A DNA stretch of 13,001 nt from Methylotenera sp. (GTDB lineage Bacteria > Pseudomonadota > Gammaproteobacteria > Burkholderiales > Methylophilaceae): contig JACDEP010000011.1 in the NCBI GenBank assembly GCA_013816325.1, positions 10,584 through 23,584 on the forward strand. Reading direction: 5' to 3'. A program made the position numbers and the translations under genes. Positions 1 through 6,084 of the stretch are shown here, in pieces. The notes below the pieces were generated by a model, which did not search any database, was not told the DNA's origin, and saw nothing but the letters and a program-made list of their open reading frames with translations. Position 1 is the first letter of the stretch, and every line of letters begins with the position of its first letter.

Positions 1-65
1 GCAAGCAAAGCTTGGATTTCACGCAACTTGCCGCTATTGCTAGTGGCGATGACTAATTGTTTCAT
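1..65 (-). CDS. rdgB: XTP/dITP diphosphatase RdgB, N-terminal fragment cut by window edge
   Basis: Only the first 21 codons are present. They read MKQLVIATSNSGKLREIQAL and match the N-terminus of the Ham1/RdgB family, whose T/SN-x-GK-x-RE motif binds the nucleotide triphosphate. The enzyme is cytoplasmic and hydrolyses non-canonical purine nucleotides (XTP, dITP) to monophosphates, keeping them out of DNA. An in-frame ATG two codons upstream (position 71) is an alternative start; neither has a clear Shine-Dalgarno sequence. The gene begins 16 bases after the rph stop codon on the same strand, the common rph-rdgB order, and is probably co-transcribed with it. Most of the gene lies outside the window, so integrity cannot be judged. 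Confidence 0.88.
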   Translation of the reverse strand, partial: MKQLVIATSNSGKLREIQALL

Positions 66-81
66 TGCCATTTTTAGAAAA

Positions 82-807
82 TTAATCTTTTAAAGCAGCT
101 TTTTGTTTGCTGATTAGCGTTTGGATTCCACTTTTTGCTAAGTCCAGCATGGCATCCATGGTGGCGCGGTTGAATGGTTCACCTTCGGCCGTGCCTTGGA
201 TTTCCACAAAACTGCCGTATTCTGTCATGACGACGTTCATATCCGTATCGCAATCAGAATCCTCAATATAATCCAAATCCAACACTGGTTGACCCTTGTA
301 AACACCTACCGAAACAGCTGCAATCGCTTGTTTGAGCGGGCTGTCCAATAGTTTGCCACTGGCTAACAACGTGGAAATTGCATCATGCAATGCCACATAG
401 GCGCCGGTGATGCTGGCTGTACGTGTGCCGCCATCTGCCTGAATCACATCGCAGTCTAAGTGGATGCTACGTTCACCGAGCTTGTTCAAGTCTATGATGG
501 CGCGCAGTGAGCGGCCAATCAAACGTTGGATTTCCTGTGTGCGACCGGATTGTTTGCCTTTGGCAGCTTCCCTGTCCATGCGACTACCGGTGGAGCGGGG
601 CAACATGCCATATTCAGCAGTCACCCAACCTTGACCTTTGCCTTTGATAAAGCTGGGTACTTTTTCTTCTACACTGGCTGTGCATAACACTTGCGTATCG
701 CCGAATTTAACCAATACCCAACCTTCAGCATGCTTGGTGTAATGTCTAGTTATTTCTACATTGCGTAGCTGGTCGTTCGTCCGTTGACTGGGTCTATGAG
801 TGGTCAT
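82..807 (-). CDS. rph: Ribonuclease PH (3'-5' phosphorolytic exoribonuclease)
   Basis: A 241-residue protein, full length for bacterial RNase PH. It trims the 3' ends of tRNA precursors using phosphate as attacking group and releases nucleoside diphosphates; it normally works as a hexameric ring in the cytoplasm. Visible family blocks are the N-terminal RPSQRTNDQLR (residues 5-15), GWVTAEYGMLPRST (60-73), GRTQEIQRLIGR (88-99, part of the phosphate and RNA site), GGTRTASI (126-133) and SDCDTDMNVV (184-193). The ATG at 807 is preceded by AGGA about seven bases upstream, and this Shine-Dalgarno sequence abuts the stop codon of the PP2C gene nine bases away. Translational coupling is therefore likely. 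Nothing appears truncated. Confidence 0.97.
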   Translation of the reverse strand: MTTHRPSQRTNDQLRNVEITRHYTKHAEGWVLVKFGDTQVLCTASVEEKVPSFIKGKGQGWVTAEYGMLPRSTGSRMDREAAKGKQSGRTQEIQRLIGRSLRAIIDLNKLGERSIHLDCDVIQADGGTRTASITGAYVALHDAISTLLASGKLLDSPLKQAIAAVSVGVYKGQPVLDLDYIEDSDCDTDMNVVMTEYGSFVEIQGTAEGEPFNRATMDAMLDLAKSGIQTLISKQKAALKD

Positions 808-816
808 GCTTATATC

Positions 817-1743
817 CTATTGATTACGTTTTGTTTTGCTTAGCGCTTGTTGAATTTCGGCAATCGTGCTTTCAATCTGGTCATCGGTGAAATCCATATC
901 ATGTAAATCCGTGGATTGTTGGTTGGCATTAGTCACCGGGTTCATAATGGTCGTGGTTGTTCCCATTGGCATGGTCACTGTAGAGACAGCAAGATTGCTG
1001 CTAAGTTTATCGCCCCATTGCAAGCCTATGGCGCTCATATTATCGCCTTGTTCGCGGCTGACGGTTTCTGCCTCGTTAAGTAAGGCAGTCACGTTTTCAT
1101 TTATAAAAGGGCCGCCTAAAAAATGCTTGATCTGTTCATCGGTTACTGCGCCCCAAACACCATCGGTACATAATAATATGGTGTCACCTTCTGCAAGATC
1201 CTGACGATCAGATAAGTCGATTTTAGGTGGAACATCCCCGCCAAGGCAACTATATACTTTATGCCGATAGGGGTGGGTAGACATATCACCTTTTTCTATC
1301 ATGCCTTTGTTATATAGCGACTGTACGATGGAATGATCTTCCGTACGGTAAAGTAAATGGCCATCGCGAAAATGGTAAAGTCGCGAATCCCCCACATGGG
1401 CACAGTACAGTACTCCTCGTTGAACTACCGCCGCTACGATAGTGGTGCGAGGCGCTTCCAGCATCTCTCGCTCCTCCGTAACTTGATCAATCATGTCGTG
1501 AATTTGCTGTATATGTTCAATTAAAAACTTTGCTGGGCTAGAAAGCGTAGGCACCGCCAAACGTTGAAAAGCTTCAGTCATGGTGGTAATGGCTAACTGG
1601 GCGGCAACTTCACCGTGGCGATGCCCGCCCATACCATCGGCCACCACTAGCAATAAAGCATCCTTGCTATAAGAATAGGCAAGCCTATCTTGGTTATATG
1701 GCCTAGGTCCCTGACGACTGTTCTGGAATATAGTAAATTTCAT
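817..1743 (-). CDS. PP2C-family serine/threonine protein phosphatase
   Basis: A 308-residue soluble protein with the metal-dependent PP2C fold at about residues 1-245. Metal-binding and catalytic motifs are all visible: NQDR (17-20), DGMGGH (36-41), GDSRLY (118-123), CTDGVW (192-197) and DNMS (234-237). It removes phosphate from Ser/Thr residues in the cytoplasm using two Mn/Mg ions. After the catalytic domain comes a tail (about 246-308) that is first rich in Thr, Met and Pro, with four consecutive Thr at 262-265, and then probably helical and acidic. The kinase gene lies 28 bases upstream in the same operon, so the two proteins are likely an antagonistic pair. No transmembrane segment is seen. 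The Thr-rich tail could be a phosphorylation site for the partner kinase; that is inference. Confidence 0.95.
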   Translation of the reverse strand: MKFTIFQNSRQGPRPYNQDRLAYSYSKDALLLVVADGMGGHRHGEVAAQLAITTMTEAFQRLAVPTLSSPAKFLIEHIQQIHDMIDQVTEEREMLEAPRTTIVAAVVQRGVLYCAHVGDSRLYHFRDGHLLYRTEDHSIVQSLYNKGMIEKGDMSTHPYRHKVYSCLGGDVPPKIDLSDRQDLAEGDTILLCTDGVWGAVTDEQIKHFLGGPFINENVTALLNEAETVSREQGDNMSAIGLQWGDKLSSNLAVSTVTMPMGTTTTIMNPVTNANQQSTDLHDMDFTDDQIESTIAEIQQALSKTKRNQ

Positions 1744-1771
1744 GATGATTTATTGGTTATTTTTATTATCG

Positions 1772-2707
1772 TTAGAAAGGTTTATTAAGGATATTAACGA
1801 TTTTATTAACAAAACTCATTTTTTTCTGCGGTCCTGACATGTTTTCCAGTAGCGTTTTCTGCAGTGAAAAAACGCTTTGCGGGCGCTCCAGGTAATCCAA
1901 GCTTAAACATTTATCTATGATTTCAAGCAGGTTTTGCGAGTACATTTCCTTGCCCAACTTTGTCGCCGGGATCAACAGGTCTTTTTTAATACGCTGATTC
2001 GCGGCTAGTGGCGAGGTGCGTGTAAGGCAAGAATACATGGTGGCGCCTATGCTATAGATATCGCTCCAAGGTCCTAATAGTTTTCTGTCGTAATATTGTT
2101 CCGGCGAAGCAAAACCCGGTGTATAGCTAGGCGAGATCTTGGCCTGGCTTTGGCTCAAAGCTTGGCGCGCTGAACCAAAATCCAGCAGCACTGGCGACCC
2201 ATCTAAACGGATATAGATATTGGCAGGTTTGATATCCAGATGCAGCAATTTTTGCGTATGGACTTCGCGAAGCCCATTAGATAACTCACCAAAAACGCGG
2301 CGTATGAATTTTTCAGAAACAGGCTCTGCTTGTCCAAGGATATAATCCTGCAATGATTTACCGCGTTCATACTGCATCACCATGTATACGGTTTCATTTG
2401 CGCGGAAAAAATTGATTACCCGTACGATATTTTTATGTTCAATTTTTGCCAGCGATAAGCCTTCGTCAAAAAAACATTTGAGGCCATGCCGAAAAAGTGC
2501 CACGTCATCAGTATTTGGTTGCACTGTGTAACCAACGGTTCGTACGGCGATGGATGTAGGCAGATATTCTTTAATAGCAACGATTTGTTTATCTTTATCG
2601 CGTGCTAAATAGACGAAACTAAACCCTCCAGAACTAAGTACTTTTCTGATTTCGTAATCATGCAATAGGTAGCCCGTAGGCAAAGCTAAATTTTTGGATG
2701 CAGCCAC
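1772..2707 (-). CDS. Soluble bacterial serine/threonine protein kinase (Hanks type)
   Basis: A 311-residue protein that is almost entirely a eukaryotic-like kinase domain (about residues 18-290). Motifs in order are the glycine-rich loop SSGGFSFVY (25-33), the ATP-orienting Lys in VAIK (K46), a helix-C Glu near E82, the catalytic loop HLDIKPANI (156-164, with D158), the Mg-binding DFG (176-178) and SPEQ (201-204) in place of APE. The residue before the catalytic Asp is Leu, so this is a non-RD kinase, which often does not need activation-loop phosphorylation. No transmembrane helix or extracytoplasmic sensor domain is visible, and the C-terminal 20 residues are basic. The start used is GTG with no clear Shine-Dalgarno sequence, leaving the exact N-terminus uncertain. 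It heads the operon with PP2C, rph and rdgB. Confidence 0.94.
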   Translation of the reverse strand: MAASKNLALPTGYLLHDYEIRKVLSSGGFSFVYLARDKDKQIVAIKEYLPTSIAVRTVGYTVQPNTDDVALFRHGLKCFFDEGLSLAKIEHKNIVRVINFFRANETVYMVMQYERGKSLQDYILGQAEPVSEKFIRRVFGELSNGLREVHTQKLLHLDIKPANIYIRLDGSPVLLDFGSARQALSQSQAKISPSYTPGFASPEQYYDRKLLGPWSDIYSIGATMYSCLTRTSPLAANQRIKKDLLIPATKLGKEMYSQNLLEIIDKCLSLDYLERPQSVFSLQKTLLENMSGPQKKMSFVNKIVNILNKPF

Positions 2708-2942
2708 TTTTGTGTTCAGGATGTAAGGTTAATAAATCTTAATATCGGTGTCTAAAGTGTAAATTGTTAGAAAATACCAATTTTTAACTTAGAGTATATT
2801 CAACAATATAACGTGTAATTGATTGTACTTAAAGTAGTTTTTATAGTATTTATAAGTTATTTGGACTTCAACTCGCAGTATTTGTTAAGATTGCAGCAAT
2901 TTATATCGTTTGATTTTGATAAGCTGATTAGAAAGATTCATT
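2708..2942. other. AT-rich divergent intergenic region between kinase operon and yicC
   Basis: These 235 bases separate two divergently transcribed units and must hold the promoters for both. The stretch is very AT-rich. Several loose promoter-like combinations can be drawn, such as TTGTAC at 2823 with TATTTA near 2847 on the plus strand, but none matches the consensus well enough to call. No convincing hairpin or small ORF was seen. Confidence 0.5.
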
Positions 2943-3809
2943 ATGACATTTAGCATGACCGGTTTTGCTGCGCTTGAGCAGCCTATAGAAAATGCTACGC
3001 TATTACTAGAGTTACGCGCGGTAAACAGCCGATACCTTGATTTACATTTTAAACTTGATGAAAATTTGCGGGGTATGGAATTGCCGATACGTGAGCTTAT
3101 CACTGCGCAGCTTTCCCGCGGCAAAATCGAATGTAAGCTTAACCTCCTCCAGCGAACTCAAATTTACCAGCCTACACAGCTGGATGAGCAGCTTATGCAA
3201 CAACTGGTCTTGATGCAGGAAAAAGCGCAGATTCATTTCCAAACCGCCATGCAATTAAGTATGGCTGATGTACTTCGCTGGCCAGGCGTAGTGCTAAGCA
3301 ATGTCACTAATAATGAGGCATTGGCCGACGAAGTCAAAAAACTAGTAAGCCAAGGCTTGCTCGAACTTAATGCCTCACGCAACCGCGAAGGCGAAAAATT
3401 AAAAGTCATCATCCTAGATAGGCTGAACTTGATAGAAAATCTCGTGAATAAGGTAAAGCCGATATTGCCTAAGCTTAATAAAGAATATCAGGAAAAACTC
3501 ACCCTCAAACTACAGGAAACCCTAAAAAGTATTGATCAGGACCGAGTGGCGCAAGAACTGGTCATGTTTGCCCAGCGTATAGATGTGGATGAAGAGCTCT
3601 CTCGCTTAAGTACCCATGTTTCAGAAGTTCGGCGTATTTTGAGTAGCGATGCACCTGCTGGTAAGCGTTTAGATTTCCTGATGCAGGAACTCAATCGTGA
3701 AGCCAATACCTTGGGCTCGAAATCTGTCGCGGTGGAAACTACCCAAGTTTCTATGGAACTGAAAGTATTGATAGAACAGATGCGCGAGCAAATTCAAAAT
3801 CTTGAATGA
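2943..3809 (+). CDS. yicC: YicC/YloC-family endoribonuclease
   Basis: A 288-residue protein, the normal length for this family. The N-terminal YicC domain opens with MTFSMTGFAALE and contains ELRAVNSRYLDL (24-35) and the RGKIECKL block. The conserved C-terminal domain holds VDEELSRLSTHV and the block from AGKRLDFLMQELNREANT to GSKS near the end. Members are cytoplasmic RNases implicated in RNA turnover and stationary-phase physiology. The ATG at 2943 has a weak purine-rich site (AGAAAG) about ten bases upstream. In many proteobacteria gmk follows yicC; here the next gene is convergent and only 17 bases away, so any yicC read-through would be antisense to the ubiquitin-barrel gene. Confidence 0.95.
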   Translation: MTFSMTGFAALEQPIENATLLLELRAVNSRYLDLHFKLDENLRGMELPIRELITAQLSRGKIECKLNLLQRTQIYQPTQLDEQLMQQLVLMQEKAQIHFQTAMQLSMADVLRWPGVVLSNVTNNEALADEVKKLVSQGLLELNASRNREGEKLKVIILDRLNLIENLVNKVKPILPKLNKEYQEKLTLKLQETLKSIDQDRVAQELVMFAQRIDVDEELSRLSTHVSEVRRILSSDAPAGKRLDFLMQELNREANTLGSKSVAVETTQVSMELKVLIEQMREQIQNLE

Positions 3810-3826
3810 TTTTTTTGCTAATGATA

Positions 3827-5242
3827 TCAAAATGGAATTGATAGCTTAGCTTCGAGATGATTTGAGTGGTATGAATCTGAACCTTGTGAAAAGGTGTAGT
3901 TGAGATTAAAGCCTGTGTTCGATTTATTCATATAACTCATTCCCATCCCCAATACCCCATATTCATTTGGCCGGCTAGTCAAAGACAAGTTGGTAAAGTC
4001 TTCACCTGTATCAGCGTAGAACAGGTTTTGTTTCATATTGCCTTGATTATTCTTGGTGTATGCCAATTTTATGGTAGGTACCAAGGCTCCATAATTCAAT
4101 TGTATTAAGTAAGATAGATTTATTCCGGTAGATAATGAATTCGAATCTATTTTGGTTTCGCCATAAGCAGCTGCCAAATTTGAACCGCTCTCGCGATATG
4201 CATCTAGCTTCGTCTGGCTCATATCGGTTTTGAAGTAGGGTTGGATTTTTATTTTATTCAATAAAAAAGTTTTGCTGACTCTGAGACTACCAAAGGTGGT
4301 AGTGCCGCTTCTTTCGCCTATCAATAAACTCCCCATATAACGGCTATTATCAAACTCAAGCTCTCCATAACCTAACAAAGAATCTAACCTGAAATGAGAG
4401 TCCGTTTGATAACTTAAATATAGTGAACCGGTTTTTTGAATTGATGAGGTTTTAGAACCGAGCTCATCAATCTTGTTTTTATCATAGCCGTACCCAATGG
4501 CTGCACCGATAAGCAAACTCTTAGCAACACTACGATCTAAGCCCAAGCTAATACCTTTACTATGAAAGGTATTCTTGTTGCCCGATAAATTGATTGAAGA
4601 GTAATCCAGATCACCAGCCACCCATAAATTGAAAGGTAAGACTTCGGCTACTTTTTTATTGATGGTTTCAAATGGAATAACTTTTCCAGAATCTATCTGC
4701 AATGGCTGGTTGGAATATTTATTTTCCGCCAGTAAGCCGAATGGTTGATTAGGCGAGGATGAATTGATATTGAGCTTTAGCTGATTGATAATATTGGCAC
4801 CGGATCGGGCTAAATCCAGATGATTAAAGATATTATTTCGCTGCCCATTCATAAACAACTCCGCGGAAAAAGCCTGGACCGCCATTTGCTGCTGTATTGA
4901 GTCAGTTAATAAATCTTCACGCCGCGTTCTAAATGCAAGTATTAATAAAGATTCTCTTTGAATATTATAATCTGCAAGCGTCATTCCATCATCCAGCGTG
5001 CTGCCGTTGAAACTTAGAATTTGTTCGTCAGGAGCGATGCCTGCCCGATCTTGAATTTTTTGTTTGACCGCTTCAATACTATCGCTAGATTCGACATCCA
5101 GGGTTATTGTGCCAGAGCTTGGTGTACTAACAAAAATTTGCATGGAAGCCATAGCTGCTGTTGAACAAAAGCAGACGATGAGCACTCCGAAAAACAAGCA
5201 GACTTGTTTTGCGATCACATTAACATTGTGCAGGATGGACAA
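3827..5242 (-). CDS. Secreted ubiquitin-domain / autotransporter beta-barrel fusion protein
   Basis: Seen from the TTG at 5242 (471 residues): a signal peptide with a long hydrophobic stretch ending AMA (30-32), a ubiquitin domain at 34-107 (bases 5143-4922), a helical linker (about 109-200), and a barrel of alternating amphipathic strands (about 201-471). The chain ends in SIPF with the terminal Phe usual for outer-membrane proteins. The ubiquitin domain aligns without gaps to eukaryotic ubiquitin residues 1-74 with 45 identities by hand count, including MQIFV, TITL, KIQD and DYNIQ. The terminal Gly-Gly is replaced by Arg-Glu, and it is fused onward. The expected location is the outer membrane, with ubiquitin as a very small passenger; whether it faces out or stays periplasmic is unknown. 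The open frame extends to a TTG at 5284 overlapping the upstream gene, but 5242 has GGAAG six bases before it. Function is unknown. It resembles no enzyme, and conjugation looks impossible without a free Gly-Gly. Confidence 0.88.
   Translation of the reverse strand: MSILHNVNVIAKQVCLFFGVLIVCFCSTAAMASMQIFVSTPSSGTITLDVESSDSIEAVKQKIQDRAGIAPDEQILSFNGSTLDDGMTLADYNIQRESLLILAFRTRREDLLTDSIQQQMAVQAFSAELFMNGQRNNIFNHLDLARSGANIINQLKLNINSSSPNQPFGLLAENKYSNQPLQIDSGKVIPFETINKKVAEVLPFNLWVAGDLDYSSINLSGNKNTFHSKGISLGLDRSVAKSLLIGAAIGYGYDKNKIDELGSKTSSIQKTGSLYLSYQTDSHFRLDSLLGYGELEFDNSRYMGSLLIGERSGTTTFGSLRVSKTFLLNKIKIQPYFKTDMSQTKLDAYRESGSNLAAAYGETKIDSNSLSTGINLSYLIQLNYGALVPTIKLAYTKNNQGNMKQNLFYADTGEDFTNLSLTSRPNEYGVLGMGMSYMNKSNTGFNLNYTFSQGSDSYHSNHLEAKLSIPF
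4922..5143 (-). other. Ubiquitin domain within the autotransporter gene
   Basis: This sub-region encodes the equivalent of ubiquitin residues 1-74. Buried core positions (I3, V5, I13, L15, V17, I23, V26, I30, L43, L50, L56, I61, L67, L69) are conserved, so the beta-grasp fold should form. Surface positions used in eukaryotic signalling are changed: L8 to Pro, I44 to Ser, H68 to Ile and V70 to Ala (the I44 patch). K6, K11 and K48 become Ser, Gly and Ser, while K33 and K63 become Arg. Only K27 and K29 remain. The domain begins one residue after the predicted signal-peptidase site, at the position of ubiquitin's own initiator Met. Confidence 0.85.
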
Positions 5243-5248
5243 AAAATT

Positions 5249-5253
5249 CTTCC
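5249..5253 (-). promoter_or_regulatory. Shine-Dalgarno site supporting the TTG start of the ubiquitin-barrel gene
   Basis: GGAAG on the minus strand lies six bases before the TTG at 5242. The other in-frame candidates (TTG at 5284, GTG at 5218) have no comparable site, so this decides the start. It is a short motif in a purine-rich stretch, so confidence is moderate. Confidence 0.45.
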
Positions 5254-5273
5254 GATGAATCAATCGGTAAATC

Positions 5274-5921
5274 TTACCCAACAACTTGCTTAAAAAAGTT
5301 AATTTTTATTAAGTAGATAGTTAAAAGATGCGCAGGATAATAGACGTAGAAGAAATAACGATAATCTGCACCTCTACTTCCATTGTAAATATACAAAAGC
5401 GGCAAGGCGGCAATACAAGCTAAATTGATGGTATGGGTTATTTGTAAGCTTTCGTTACGGGTGATATTCGCAATAATTCCAAAAATCAAAAAATTCGCAA
5501 TAAATAAAGCTGTGATCGCCAATGCGATGCCTTTGAAATTACCCCGCAATTGATGAAATATGAATATCATCAATATCGCCAAATGCCACCAATCTAAAGA
5601 AATGGCAATGGCTGTTAAGCCAACGAAGCCTAATAACAAATATTGCAACCAGCCTAATTTGAATTTATCGATGATGAGGATGACACTTAATCCTACGAGC
5701 AAATCAAATAAAACATTGAGTCCATCAGAGAAAGCCAGCAAATAAATAGGTTGAGCGACTAATGCAAAGCAAAAAATCCTGAACATATAGCGTTTAATAT
5801 TTGCGGTATGGTGATAACCCTCTACCACAAGGAAAGTGATGATAGGTATGGTTAGTCTTCCAATGAGCCTAAACCAAATATTATCCGGGTAAAGCAGTGC
5901 GCCAACATGGTCTATCGTCAT
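5274..5921 (-). CDS. TraX-family integral membrane acyltransferase-like protein
   Basis: At least 215 residues, hydrophobic throughout, with about seven membrane helices. Family signatures are MTIDHVGALLYP at the start, the RLIGRLTIPIITFLVVEGYH block, and near the C-terminus YNGSRG followed by YFFYVYYPAHLL. TraX of the F plasmid N-acetylates pilin at the inner membrane; chromosomal relatives are common and their substrates mostly unknown. The listed ATG is probably not the ancestral start. In-frame codons upstream read INRIDAFTLKAIAIVA, the rest of the first TraX helix, but no ATG, GTG or TTG occurs before an in-frame TAG at 5978-5976. An ATG at 6008 lies in the same frame beyond a tandem repeat with stops. 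The 3' end lies 31 bases before the chosen start of the ubiquitin-barrel gene, or overlaps its longest frame by 11 bases, so the two are probably co-transcribed. Confidence 0.85.
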   Translation of the reverse strand: MTIDHVGALLYPDNIWFRLIGRLTIPIITFLVVEGYHHTANIKRYMFRIFCFALVAQPIYLLAFSDGLNVLFDLLVGLSVILIIDKFKLGWLQYLLLGFVGLTAIAISLDWWHLAILMIFIFHQLRGNFKGIALAITALFIANFLIFGIIANITRNESLQITHTINLACIAALPLLYIYNGSRGADYRYFFYVYYPAHLLTIYLIKINFFKQVVG

Positions 5922-5963
5922 GGCGACAATAGCAATGGCTTTTAATGTAAATGCATCTATACG

Positions 5964-6004
5964 ATTAATTTTTATCTACTAATTTTATCTACTAATTTTT
6001 ATCT
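5964..6004 (-). repeat. Three tandem copies of a 13-14 base unit at the 5' end of the TraX-like gene
   Basis: On the minus strand the units are AGATAAAAATTAGT (6004-5991), AGATAAAATTAGT (5990-5978) and AGATAAAAATTAAT (5977-5964). They sit between an in-frame ATG (6008-6006) and the rest of the TraX-like frame. Removing two units (27 bases) would join MQIKI directly to NRIDAFTLKAI, a normal TraX N-terminus. With all three units the frame contains TAA (5987-5985), TAG (5981-5979) and TAG (5978-5976). The repeat looks like a slippage duplication. Confidence 0.85.
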
Positions 6005-6084
6005 GCATGGAATCAGAGAATTGAATTAAATTGCATACCGTAAACCAGGTTATACGCCAGAACTCAGAACTTGAAATAATTGGA

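Noticed and set aside
866..1204. Plus-strand open frame of 112 codons
   Set aside because: It overlaps the PP2C gene on the opposite strand and shows no family features.
3800..3830. Rho-independent terminator between convergent yicC and the ubiquitin-barrel gene
   Set aside because: There is a T run after the yicC stop, but I could find no GC-rich hairpin before it.
5170..5200. Lipoprotein signal in the ubiquitin-barrel protein because of Cys residues in the hydrophobic stretch
   Set aside because: The residues before each Cys do not match the lipobox, and an AMA signal-peptidase I site follows directly before the ubiquitin domain.
5964..6004. CRISPR-like short repeats
   Set aside because: The three AT-rich units are directly adjacent with no spacers, which fits slippage duplication rather than a CRISPR array.
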